From Minisyncoccota bacterium (GTDB lineage: Bacteria > Patescibacteriota > Minisyncoccia > Phycocordibacterales > UBA2100), in assembly GCA_020058565.1 (NCBI GenBank), contig JAGVDT010000012.1, positions 1-15,398 of the forward strand: a DNA stretch of 15,398 nt, in the 5' to 3' direction. Shown here piece by piece: positions 5,137-12,601 of the stretch (position 1 is its first letter; every line of letters starts with the position of its first letter). The translations under genes and the position numbers were made by a program. The notes beneath the pieces are model-generated. The model was not told the origin of the DNA and did no database searches. It saw nothing but the letters and a program-made list of their open reading frames with translations.

Positions 5137-6835
5137 TTGAATGGGATTTATTAACCTTAAATTTCTCGGAAAGCACGTAAAGATGCTCTAATTTTGGTGT
5201 TCCATTAAGTATTTCGTTGTATGTTGGCGTCTCCACGAAGAACAGGCTCATCAACGCCCTTCGAGAGCGTAAATCATCGCTTAAAATAAGGATTTCAGCC
5301 GGGTGTTCCATTACATGTTCTGCGTACTGTCGAAAAGCGCGAATTCTTTTCTCCGTGAGCTCTATTTTGCCGCGTTCGTTTTCCGCTTGCTTTATTTTCT
5401 TATCGAGCTCACCCACGCGTTCCTCCATCATTTGCTGTACAACGCCTGTCTGCGCCTTCTCGAAGGCATCCAGCGCGCTTGCCAACTCCGCTTTGAGATC
5501 CGCGACATTGTGGCTTATCGCTGACGAACTCATCAGGATTTCCTTTTCGCGCTGGCGGTATTTCGATAAAAGGTGGAGCTCAAGTCCGCCCATGAAGCCC
5601 TCGACAAACCTCAAGCCATCGAGATACACACCGACTTTTTCCTCAAGCTCCTTTTTCGAAACACGGAAGTATGGGTGCGCCCTTTTACCTGTGGCAGCGC
5701 CGCAATGGTAGGCATCGAACTTTTGCCCGGATTTTCCTTTGGAAGCACTGCCTAGTAGCTCTGATTTACAGAACGGACAAAGGATGCACTTCCACGGATA
5801 CTTGGGATTGTCGCGCATCCGTTTAACGCGCCCCCACGGCGAGTAGTTGTATTTCACCTCAACAGTTCCATCGGGTAATTCGAGAATAAAAACTTTTCCG
5901 CGATTTGCCCTATTAAATTTCTCGACCGAAACAATGCCGCTAAACTGTTGCATCTTTATCGGGCGATGCTTCGTCCACTTTTCGCAACTCACGCCAGCAT
6001 ATTCTGTCTGCAGGACTGTGCGCTGAAGTTGTTTGACGCTTAGCGGATTGCAACCGCGTTTGCCTATTCTTTTGGGATTTTCTTTATCACTTCGATCCCA
6101 ATGGTCGTATTCCCGCGTTTTATATCCTGTCGCATTCAAGCGCTCAACCACTTCCGGATAATCCATTCCCTCCGCAAGCAAATTGAACATGCTTTTTATA
6201 AACTCTGAACGCTTCGGATCTTCCTCACGTATCATTTTGGTCTTGGTGTCGCTGACCGCCATTGCCTTATTTCTCAAGCCGTCTGGTGCGCGGCGCACCG
6301 AAAATCCGTCCTGTACCAGCTTGATCTCCGCGCCGACCATGCGGGTCAATATCCTCGTTACCTCCTGCTTACTATCGTGGGCCGCCATAAGTTCGCTCCC
6401 TTCACTTGGCGAGTACACGCTCCAATCGTACACATATTGTTCGCCCAAGTGTTCGAGGGTATTGCGCTTGGGTTGGATTATGCCCGTAGTGTCCACGAGC
6501 TCCACCCCCATCACTTCCAATTTATTTTTGAGATTAAAATACTCGACGGCACCCATGCGCGTGAATCGGTCAATTGCTTTGCAGATATACTTCGTGATGT
6601 TGATGCCTTCTACTCGGCGTTTTTTGATGTAGTCGCACACATCCTCGAAATCGTCGCGTTCCGTCGTGGTCGCGGAATGCGGTTTTCGGAACACTTTGTC
6701 GACTTTTACATTCAGCTTTTTTGCCGTCAGCGTCCCTGCCGCTTCCTGATCTTGAAGGCTGCCACCTTTAAGTTGAGCGGGATCACTCACGCGACAATCA
6801 ATTACGGCGTACTCTTCTTTTTCCATAAATGTCAT
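5099..6835 (-). CDS. Large serine recombinase B (integrase), ending inside tRNA-Glu
   Basis: A 578-residue large serine recombinase, the probable integrase of element B. The catalytic domain has CRVSDPAQ with Ser17 and Arg15, and AIDRFTR (87-93) with the conserved arginines. A recombinase domain follows, then a zinc ribbon (C350, C353, C356, C378) and a coiled-coil stretch (about 430-500). Residues 567-578 (MTLPGLEPGLTP) are the antisense of the 3' part of tRNA-Glu. The TGA stop is the complement of tRNA bases 35-37, two anticodon bases plus the next A. The ATG at 6835 follows directly on the TGA of the 99-residue gene; an alternative ATG is at 6826. It shares little beyond motifs with recombinases A and C, so it was probably acquired independently. 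Confidence 0.92.
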   Translation of the reverse strand: MTFMEKEEYAVIDCRVSDPAQLKGGSLQDQEAAGTLTAKKLNVKVDKVFRKPHSATTTERDDFEDVCDYIKKRRVEGINITKYICKAIDRFTRMGAVEYFNLKNKLEVMGVELVDTTGIIQPKRNTLEHLGEQYVYDWSVYSPSEGSELMAAHDSKQEVTRILTRMVGAEIKLVQDGFSVRRAPDGLRNKAMAVSDTKTKMIREEDPKRSEFIKSMFNLLAEGMDYPEVVERLNATGYKTREYDHWDRSDKENPKRIGKRGCNPLSVKQLQRTVLQTEYAGVSCEKWTKHRPIKMQQFSGIVSVEKFNRANRGKVFILELPDGTVEVKYNYSPWGRVKRMRDNPKYPWKCILCPFCKSELLGSASKGKSGQKFDAYHCGAATGKRAHPYFRVSKKELEEKVGVYLDGLRFVEGFMGGLELHLLSKYRQREKEILMSSSAISHNVADLKAELASALDAFEKAQTGVVQQMMEERVGELDKKIKQAENERGKIELTEKRIRAFRQYAEHVMEHPAEILILSDDLRSRRALMSLFFVETPTYNEILNGTPKLEHLYVLSEKFKVNKSHSMTLPGLEPGLTP

Positions 6836-7135
6836 TCATTTTACCTTACCCTTGCCATCAGCTCTCCACATATCGAAGAGGACACCAGCCAGCCTGTCCG
6901 AGAGTTCGAATGCCCGCTCTATTTCTTCCTCGGTGAGTTTCGACGCCAGGGGACCTATAGCCCTCTTGTACTCCTCAAGCGTGGGCGCGAAAACTACGCT
7001 TCCGCCTCCGTTCCCGTCATCTTCGATAACGAGCCCAAATTTAACACTGACGCCCCACGATTCCGATACCGTAACCTCGTCATACACGAACAGGGAGAGA
7101 ACAGCGGGCACAGCTTGGATGGTTGATGTTGTCAT
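6836..7135 (-). CDS. 99-residue protein coupled to recombinase B
   Basis: Unknown function. The start at 7135 (MTTSTIQAVP) is preferred over an upstream TTG at 7231, which would run into the inverted repeat at 7172-7184; no clear ribosome-binding site precedes either. The N-terminal half looks like beta strands around a glycine-rich turn (DDGNGGG). The C-terminal part is one amphipathic helix (TEEEIERAFELSDRLAGVLF) ending in a basic tail KGKVK. The stop is immediately followed by the ATG of recombinase B, so the products are likely made together. An excision factor or recombinase regulator would often sit here, but there is no recognised helix-turn-helix. That role is a guess from position. 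Confidence 0.6.
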   Translation of the reverse strand: MTTSTIQAVPAVLSLFVYDEVTVSESWGVSVKFGLVIEDDGNGGGSVVFAPTLEEYKRAIGPLASKLTEEEIERAFELSDRLAGVLFDMWRADGKGKVK

Positions 7136-7171
7136 ATTAAGAATTGTTGTTATCGTTTCTATTTTGTAAAA

Positions 7172-7351
7172 GTAGCGGGTAGCGGCAAATTTTCTTTTCT
7201 TCTTCCATATGTAGTGTGTTGTCCACCACAAACCAAGATTGAGAATTTTGAGTAAAAAGTGGCGCTACCCGCTACCTGCGTCTTTTTGCCTCTCAACAAA
7301 GCCACATTGAGGGTCGCGGCATTGGTAGCTTTGACCGCTACCATAAGCGGT
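7172..7351 (-). repeat. GTAGCGG iteron-like cluster with 13-bp inverted repeat; candidate origin
   Basis: GTAGCGG occurs twice in direct tandem at 7172-7185. The exact inverted 13-mer CGCTACCCGCTAC lies at 7263-7275. GGTAGC at 7324-7329 faces GCTACC at 7337-7342. ACCGCT at 7334-7339 pairs with AGCGGT at 7346-7351 across the primase stop codon. In all, six copies of the GTAGC core lie within about 170 bp, in both orientations, between the primase and the 99-residue gene. Clustered short repeats next to a plasmid replication gene are the usual mark of an iteron origin. A hairpin controlling recombinase expression is the main alternative. Confidence 0.5.
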
Positions 7352-9656
7352 CCGGACCTAAGCGCCCGTATGCGTCGCGTTTCTTGAGGCTTAATTTCTT
7401 GACGGTCTCTTCCGTCGGGAGCCACCGCTTCAGCACCACGCCTTCGCGCTTTACGTCTTTACTCTCAAGGGAGAGCGCCCCTTTCAACATTCCTATGATC
7501 TGCCACTGCGTCTGACGCGGAATCTCTCTCGCGAAGTCTTTTGCTCCTGCGCCGGGGCTTATTACTTCGTTGTACACGTCTTTAGCTTGAATGCCCAAGT
7601 CCCGACGCTCCTGCGGGAGGCGCAGATACCAAAGAACAACGTCCTCTTCGTAGTCATTGCGCTCCCGACGGCTCTCCTGCATGCCCTTAAGCTGTTCTTC
7701 GTCCGAATACTCGTACGATGTCTCGCCAAGCGTGATGGCACGATGATACGCCTCGGCATAGAGTTGGTCACGGTTCGTTCGGATCCACTCGACGTCTGCA
7801 ATCTTTCCCAGCTTCACCGGCAACCACCGCCGATTGCCGGTCTCGTCCTTGAGGTAGTCAGTGTCGTTTGTGGTCATGGCGAAAACGCATCCGCGCTTGA
7901 GGATCGAGACGCCACGCGCGTATGGGAGTCTCACTTGGTCCTGCACTTTCGTGATGATGCCCTTCAACTTCTTGACGTCGGTGCGCGACACGATGTCACC
8001 CTCGGAAAATTCCACGATGGCATTCTGCGCGAGGATCATGAGAAAGTCCTTATCGTCGGGCGACACCGTAATCTCGACGTGCCACGGTTCTCCCAACACA
8101 CGAAGCGACGAGGACTTTTTCCATCCCTGTCGTGCCTCAAGCACTATGACGTGGTCATACTGACAGCCTGGACGCATGATTCGCAGCACCAGTCCTTTCA
8201 TCCAATTCGCCCCGATTTCTCGATGTATTTTGTCGTCAGGCGTGCCATATGTATGGTAAAGCCACGAATCAAGACGAGAAACGCCGTCCCACTTTAGTGA
8301 GAGCAAGTAATCCTTCGGCGGATTTACTTTATTATTACCCGCCACAGCGAGCATCGCGTTCGTCATCATGTCTTTCGATACTTTCACGAAAGAAGGATAG
8401 GTAGCGGAGACGTGTCGTATAGCGTCAAAAATGAATTCGTCAGAGAGCAGCCTCCATTCTCCCGACTGCTTATCGTGCGTCTCAGTCATGGACGAAAAAT
8501 CATTGAGTCGGAGAGCGCCTCGAAATGTACCGTCGCGTTCCAGTACACGACAGATGTTCTCAAGCACGAGAAGCGGCTTCGGGTCCTTGCCACCGCTCAT
8601 TAGATAGCCGAAGTTTTCATCTATGGGGGCGAGAGAGCTGTCCGTTCCTGTATACACGTCTCGACAGCCTTCAATGGCTTTCGTAATTGTCATTCTTCCG
8701 TAGGTTGTGTTCCCGCGCTTCTCATCCCATTTCAAGCGCATAAGCTTCGATGCGCGAAAGATGCGGTCCATGCGTTCTGGGTCCTTCACGGTCCAAAAGG
8801 CGAGACTGCTGCAGAGCGCAAGATCTGCCACCGAGTTGTCATTTTTGTGCGTCGAGAGGTCGCCGTCGTAGAGTGCTTTTATTTTGTCCCCATTTTTCGA
8901 GGCGAATGCTTTTTCAAGGAGCTTGCGGTCATCGAGGAGTGGCGATACACGCGGCTCATTCTGTCTGGCTGGTACCGCCAAAGGTGGTGGTGCTTCCTTC
9001 ATCCCGACAAGCGCGTACAGGTCCGCGAGTTCCTTCCGAGTGACAGTGCGCACGGGTCGGTCGCGGAATGCCTTTCCGGTAAATGTGTAATAGGTGCAAT
9101 TGGTCTGGATTTGAACATCATCCCGTGCCGCATCTTGGACAAATTTCTTAAAGCCCAGTTCTGGCTTACCGTCGCTCACGTCAAACGCGAGGTGTAACCC
9201 AGTGCCCGATGGCGAGAATTCGGTATAGGTGTCGGCTGCGTCAACCAGTGCTCGAATAAGCGGGTTCGTGATTACGCCGTTGTGGACGCAATGGTCGAGA
9301 TCTACCATTTCAATGTTGGAAATATGCCGCGTCGAAGTACCAAGCCCGCCCACACCATCTAATCCAAGCTTGGCTACGTTTGCCGAATGCGGCATTACTT
9401 CATCATGTGTGGCGAGTTGTGCCGCGTCGGTCGCATTGACGTACACCCGCTGTCCCTCCTTCATTTTCGTCGGGACCTTAGTCGGTTTGCCGTCTTTGCC
9501 GATTTGTTTGGTCCATGTGAGCCAAATCTTCTCGTTGCCAAACGTCTCGACAAAGGCGTTCTGCTGCGCGGGGACTATGTAAATACTTACCCATTCGGAG
9601 ATGGAAATAGCGTCAAAAGACAATGGGGCACGGACTGTGGTAGTGTTAAGTGACAT
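7338..9656 (-). CDS. Primase-polymerase fused to VirE-type helicase, replication protein of element B
   Basis: A 772-residue bifunctional replication protein. The N-terminal archaeo-eukaryotic-type primase domain (about 80-215) shows EMVDLDHC with metal ligands D119 and D121, and SPSGTGLHLAF with H155. This resembles mobile-element PrimPols of the NrS-1 type. A linker (about 230-440) leads to a virulence-associated-E ATPase domain (about 455-650). Its parts are WDGVSRLDSW, a P-loop EARQGWKKSS with K514 and S515, AIVEFSEGD as Walker B, and TTNDTDYLKDETGNRRW with the arginine finger. The P-loop lacks both usual glycines (A508 and K513 instead). The protein should prime and unwind element DNA during replication. 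No good ribosome-binding site lies at the ATG; a perfect one lies 40 bases further upstream, inside a hairpin. Confidence 0.88.
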   Translation of the reverse strand: MSLNTTTVRAPLSFDAISISEWVSIYIVPAQQNAFVETFGNEKIWLTWTKQIGKDGKPTKVPTKMKEGQRVYVNATDAAQLATHDEVMPHSANVAKLGLDGVGGLGTSTRHISNIEMVDLDHCVHNGVITNPLIRALVDAADTYTEFSPSGTGLHLAFDVSDGKPELGFKKFVQDAARDDVQIQTNCTYYTFTGKAFRDRPVRTVTRKELADLYALVGMKEAPPPLAVPARQNEPRVSPLLDDRKLLEKAFASKNGDKIKALYDGDLSTHKNDNSVADLALCSSLAFWTVKDPERMDRIFRASKLMRLKWDEKRGNTTYGRMTITKAIEGCRDVYTGTDSSLAPIDENFGYLMSGGKDPKPLLVLENICRVLERDGTFRGALRLNDFSSMTETHDKQSGEWRLLSDEFIFDAIRHVSATYPSFVKVSKDMMTNAMLAVAGNNKVNPPKDYLLSLKWDGVSRLDSWLYHTYGTPDDKIHREIGANWMKGLVLRIMRPGCQYDHVIVLEARQGWKKSSSLRVLGEPWHVEITVSPDDKDFLMILAQNAIVEFSEGDIVSRTDVKKLKGIITKVQDQVRLPYARGVSILKRGCVFAMTTNDTDYLKDETGNRRWLPVKLGKIADVEWIRTNRDQLYAEAYHRAITLGETSYEYSDEEQLKGMQESRRERNDYEEDVVLWYLRLPQERRDLGIQAKDVYNEVISPGAGAKDFAREIPRQTQWQIIGMLKGALSLESKDVKREGVVLKRWLPTEETVKKLSLKKRDAYGRLGPDRLW

Positions 9657-9695
9657 AAAGGGTTGTTGGTGGAGACTAATAACCGATGAGCATCA

Positions 9696-9727
9696 CCTCC
9701 GCGTAAAGAGCGGGGGTTTTGCTTTTT
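9696..9727. promoter_or_regulatory. Hairpin: masks GGAGGTGAT on minus strand, terminator shape on plus
   Basis: CCTCCGC at 9696-9702 pairs with GCGGGGG at 9710-9716 (one G-T pair, 7-base loop). On the plus strand it is followed by TTTTGCTTTTT, a typical intrinsic terminator. On the minus strand the same stem holds most of a near-perfect Shine-Dalgarno (GGAGGTGAT) in the leader of the primase gene. That Shine-Dalgarno sits only 2 bases before a five-codon frame (M L I G Y stop). Either reading is possible. Confidence 0.5.
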
Positions 9728-9905
9728 ATTTGTGATTTTTCATTTCATCTTGGGCACGACCGAGCGCGTCTTTCTCATCCTCATGCGGCAACCATCGCTG
9801 GCAGCGCGGACAGCGCTTTGGATCCTTCGCGCGCGGGAACCACGTGTACTGGCACGTTGCGCATGCGCGTTTCGCCACAAACATTTCACTGAAATCGAGA
9901 TCCAT
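9726..9905 (-). CDS. Small zinc-ribbon protein at the head of element B
   Basis: A 59-residue protein, too short for many callers. Two CxxC knuckles, CATC at 15-18 and CPRC at 32-35, with 13 residues between them form a zinc ribbon. The protein starts MDLDFSEMF and ends in an acidic then basic tail (EDEKDALGRAQDEMKNHK). Zinc ribbons of this size bind nucleic acid or a partner protein; nothing here shows which. It is the first gene of the minus-strand run that continues with the primase 69 bases later, and a promoter lies just upstream. A recruiting or regulatory role for element replication is an inference from position. Confidence 0.7.
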   Translation of the reverse strand: MDLDFSEMFVAKRACATCQYTWFPRAKDPKRCPRCQRWLPHEDEKDALGRAQDEMKNHK

Positions 9906-9937
9906 AAATTTCCAACTTCAACTAGTAATGCCCTAAG

Positions 9938-9966
9938 TGTATAAGAGTACCTATTTTGGTTTGCAA
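9938..9966 (-). promoter_or_regulatory. Candidate promoter of the element B operon
   Basis: On the minus strand TTGCAA (9966-9961) and TATACA (9943-9938) are 17 bp apart, each matching consensus at 4 of 6 positions. They lie 33 bases ahead of the zinc-ribbon start at 9905. Confidence 0.4.
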
Positions 9967-10153
9967 AGCGTCCGTCCGACTACCACCAACGGGCTCTGTA
10001 AACAGAGGTGCTAGGAGTTACTACAAACAGAAGAATGGCTCAATAGAGCCACAAAAAATTTTGCCACCCTGCATGCCAGTTGCCTACATACCACCCTTTC
10101 CGCGTCTAACGTCCCTTTTCCAAAACACCCCCCAACCCATACGACTTGAAAGG
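9967..10153. other. Divergent intergenic region with two perfect hairpins
   Basis: No gene is supported here on either strand. CTCTG-TAAA-CAGAG at 9994-10007 and TGGCTC-AATA-GAGCCA at 10036-10051 are perfect short stems with 4-base loops. The second is followed by an A/T tract (CAAAAAATTTTG). They lie between the minus-strand element B operon and the plus-strand genes from 10177, so they may separate the two transcripts or bind a regulator. Confidence 0.4.
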
Positions 10154-10167
10154 GGTTATTAATAACC
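10154..10167. promoter_or_regulatory. 14-bp perfect palindrome before the 63-residue gene
   Basis: GGTTATTAATAACC is its own reverse complement and ends 9 bases before ATG 10177. It could be an operator overlapping a promoter. GTTATTAAC also occurs at 10384-10392, just after the gene, which may be chance. Confidence 0.4.
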
Positions 10168-10176
10168 ATTTGCAGC

Positions 10177-10368
10177 ATGAAAATAAACATCGAGCCCCTC
10201 TACCGCGTCGTTTGGGACGACACGCAGGGCACGTACATCGAGACAGTCGAGCTTCTGGGCTACAAAGCAGTTGATTGGCTGGGACAGATCATCGCTTTCG
10301 GGGAGAGCCGTGAGATGGCGTACGAGAACGCGCTAGAGGTTGTGGCAGCCGCTCTTGGCGACGATTAG
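10177..10368 (+). CDS. Small acidic protein, weakly HicB-like
   Basis: A 63-residue protein of unknown function. It begins with alternating hydrophobic residues (INIEPLYRVVWDDTQGTYIETVELLG), consistent with beta strands. It ends in a helix, GESREMAYENALEVVAAALG, resembling the GdT.eEAlenA.eal helix at the end of HicB-type antitoxin domains. The typical cPdl..c..G core of HicB is not present and no HicA-like toxin gene is adjacent, so a toxin-antitoxin role is not supported. No Shine-Dalgarno is visible; a palindrome precedes the start. It may belong to element B or to the chromosome. Confidence 0.6.
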   Translation: MKINIEPLYRVVWDDTQGTYIETVELLGYKAVDWLGQIIAFGESREMAYENALEVVAAALGDD

Positions 10369-10462
10369 TCATTGGTCACCCTGTGTTATTAACTCTGTGT
10401 GAAGTTTGGGTCCAACGTGTTATTGTGAAGCTGATTTAATAGGGGCTTTTAGCCATATTTAT

Positions 10463-11443
10463 ATGCAATATCAAAGAGGGTTTGTGACGGCGCAGGTCAT
10501 TATTGTCCTACTACTCGGCTTCGTTGTGGCAGGAGGTGCAGGTTATGTTCTCCTTCGCGAACCGTCGATACCGTCAACCGTTACGGAAAACGAAGCCACC
10601 CCCGTTGATACAGCAAACGAATCTCTCGCGACTCAGCCAGTCGCACAGGAGACGCCAGCGCCGCCGAAACCTTCCACAAACGTCAGCGCAACCGTCACGC
10701 TGGATTGCAGCACGTTTACGAAGACGTTCAGTAATCCGCAGCAAAGCTTCCAGCAACTCGCTGCTGATTTTGACGCCTACTTTCAAACCCCCGCTGCCAT
10801 AAAGCAGGTGCAACTCTTCCTCTCTGCCTACTATGGTCTCGACAGCAGAAGCTTCGTGACCGGGCGTATGGACAACCTCACCACGATACAATTGAAGCGT
10901 TTCCAAGGTGAACAACAGGCGGCTGTGCAGGCGGGGACGATGAATATCCTCACACAAGGCGCTATGTCCAAATCCTGCCCTATACTCGCTGATCGTATTC
11001 GGCGCGGGGTATCTACCTCGCTTGTCGGGAATGAACCACTCTCGATAAGCGGAGAGCTCGTGTTCAATGGCAGTGGAGCTCTAAAGAACGAGTACGCGGG
11101 CAAAGGTGTGATGATAGGAATGAGGTATACGAACAACAATATGCAGCATGTTGCCGTTGTATCGGTTCCGTATTGCGGAGCCCCGACCAAAATCTTTCCC
11201 GTCGTGAACGGTTCGGTGAGCGCAACTCCGGCGTATGACAACGCGCAGGATATACAGGCTTGTGAAGCAAAGGAGTCCCGCCTTATCGCGTCGACTATTT
11301 TGCCCGGAGAATCACTTTCTCAACTTGTCGGGACATCGCCAAAGACAACACTTACAGCAGGCACTTACCAAATAGAGGTTACACCTCGAATGAGTCAGGT
11401 GAATTTGGGTGTTCTCAAAGGGACGTTCGTTGTCACTCAATGA
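10463..11443 (+). CDS. Membrane-anchored protein with peptidoglycan-binding-like segment
   Basis: A 326-residue exported protein. The start at 10463 (MQYQRGFVTAQ) is chosen over an upstream ATG at 10406, because it places the hydrophobic helix (about 11-31) at the N-terminus, as in signal anchors. A low-complexity proline/threonine/serine/glutamate linker (about 33-75) follows. Residues about 113-150 (IKQVQLFLSAYYGL...FVTGRMDNLTTIQLKRFQ) resemble the PG_binding_1 helical repeat that holds proteins at the cell wall. The C-terminal part is beta-rich, with cysteines at 82, 172, 238 and 267 that could form disulfides. It is first in a four-gene run; the next gene starts 20 bases later. Its role is unknown, probably in the envelope. 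Confidence 0.75.
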   Translation: MQYQRGFVTAQVIIVLLLGFVVAGGAGYVLLREPSIPSTVTENEATPVDTANESLATQPVAQETPAPPKPSTNVSATVTLDCSTFTKTFSNPQQSFQQLAADFDAYFQTPAAIKQVQLFLSAYYGLDSRSFVTGRMDNLTTIQLKRFQGEQQAAVQAGTMNILTQGAMSKSCPILADRIRRGVSTSLVGNEPLSISGELVFNGSGALKNEYAGKGVMIGMRYTNNNMQHVAVVSVPYCGAPTKIFPVVNGSVSATPAYDNAQDIQACEAKESRLIASTILPGESLSQLVGTSPKTTLTAGTYQIEVTPRMSQVNLGVLKGTFVVTQ

Positions 11444-11463
11444 GAACCAAAAAGAGCTAAATT

Positions 11464-12309
11464 ATGGATGCACCGTCTACACTGCCAGAAAATTCGCCAT
11501 TAGCGCCCGATGAGGCATCCTCTTCGAAGGATGTTATCGCATACTCGATTGCGATGACTGTTACAGTGGTCGCAGCCGTCGGCATCTATTTTTGGTGGGC
11601 GTCTTTTGGACCCGCGACAAGTGCCCTCCCTCCGCTACAACCCGGTGAAATCGCGTCGTACACATACGAAGTCAAAGAAAATCAGCCGGGTGCTTGTAGA
11701 CCAGGTAATAGGTGGGATGACTGTACGTTTCTCATTCTAAGAAACGGACAAAGTATGTGGACAATCGAGGGCATGGATATACCGCAGCATCTAGGGGGAG
11801 GACCGCTCAAGTGGCTAGACGATAAGACGCTCATCACAAGTGCACAAACGAGGAGCGGGAGCGACATCACTACAGATAATTTTTATCTCTACCATCCAGA
11901 AACAAACACCAAAGAATTTTATTACAAAACAATCGAGAGCCGCAAAACGGGACCAACAATTCTCGGATCATGGTACCTGTATAACTTTGGAGAGAACGAG
12001 TATGACTATGCCGTTTGGCTCTATCGCTCAACGGATGGTAAAGCTATCGCACATATCGCCTCGCGCCCCAGCGTGAACGAGTCGTGGTGCCCCTCGCTCA
12101 CGGAAGGTATTTCAGCTGATTTGGAAAAGTGCTTCCTCTCCATCACACCGTATGTGACGCCCGCCGTCGGACCACTGGAAACGAATGACGCAAGTCAGTA
12201 CTCGCTTTCATTCGAGCGAAATACCGATTTTGCGACGCTGCACGTAAAGGGTCCGAGCGAAGAACGAATGTTCCGTCTCGATTTATCAAAACCAGAAGTA
12301 AACTATTAA
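11464..12309 (+). CDS. Membrane-anchored exported protein of unknown function
   Basis: A 281-residue protein. A polar, proline-rich N-terminus of about 22 residues is followed by one hydrophobic helix (about 24-46, ending YFWWASFG). The long soluble part is presumably outside the membrane. It is rich in aromatic residues and beta-type sequence (WLDDKTLITS, FYLYHPETNTKEFYY, DYAVWLYRSTDGK), suggesting a repeated strand fold such as a beta-propeller-like or lipoprotein-type domain; this is a guess from pattern. Cysteines at 78 and 87, and two more near 209 and 222, may pair. It is second in the run, and the following gene starts one base after its stop. Confidence 0.75.
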   Translation: MDAPSTLPENSPLAPDEASSSKDVIAYSIAMTVTVVAAVGIYFWWASFGPATSALPPLQPGEIASYTYEVKENQPGACRPGNRWDDCTFLILRNGQSMWTIEGMDIPQHLGGGPLKWLDDKTLITSAQTRSGSDITTDNFYLYHPETNTKEFYYKTIESRKTGPTILGSWYLYNFGENEYDYAVWLYRSTDGKAIAHIASRPSVNESWCPSLTEGISADLEKCFLSITPYVTPAVGPLETNDASQYSLSFERNTDFATLHVKGPSEERMFRLDLSKPEVNY

Positions 12310-12310
12310 T

Positions 12311-12601
12311 ATGTTGGGACAAGTAGTATCAATCGCAGCGATTATCTGGGGTGTCGCCCTTATGATGAATCGTAAAACCAAATTTGCCGATGCTCACCGC
12401 AGGCTCTCCTTCGGCGAGCGTTTGCAAATCATTACCATCTGTCTTTTTTCGCCAGTGATCAGCGGACTAATTTTTTATTACGGGTGGAAGCAAACCTTAC
12501 CAATGATGGCAAAACAAGCGGGCATGATCGCCTTCGTCGTTCTACTTCTGGAATTGCTTCTCGGATTCGCACTCGGTTATCTTATTTATTTTGCATCATG
12601 A
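12311..12601 (+). CDS. Small three-helix membrane protein
   Basis: A 96-residue integral membrane protein. Hydrophobic segments lie at about 3-19, 39-57 and 70-94. Between the first two is a basic loop (MNRKTKFADAHRRLSFGERLQ), which by the positive-inside rule should face the cytoplasm. No catalytic motif is seen. The TGA stop overlaps the ATG of the next gene (ATGA at 12598-12601), a sign that the two membrane proteins are made together, perhaps as partners. Confidence 0.7.
   Translation: MLGQVVSIAAIIWGVALMMNRKTKFADAHRRLSFGERLQIITICLFSPVISGLIFYYGWKQTLPMMAKQAGMIAFVVLLLELLLGFALGYLIYFAS

Larger units (their letters stand above)
5099..9905 (-). mobile_element. Element B: integrated PrimPol/VirE-serine-recombinase element (right end unknown)
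   Basis: Four genes in one direction (zinc ribbon, primase-helicase, 99-residue protein, recombinase) run into tRNA-Glu. A repeat cluster that could be an origin lies among them. This is the make-up of an integrated plasmid or satellite with its own replisome loader. No structural or conjugation genes are seen. The tRNA end is firm; the distal end is set at the first gene only. Confidence 0.6.

Noticed and set aside
7159..7425. 88-residue open frame on the minus strand across the primase end
   Set aside because: It overlaps the primase 3' end in another frame and the iteron-like repeats, and has no ribosome-binding site; the iteron cluster explains the open stretch better.
10177..10368. HicB antitoxin of a toxin-antitoxin pair
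   Set aside because: Only the final helix resembles HicB; the core motif is missing and no HicA-like gene is adjacent.
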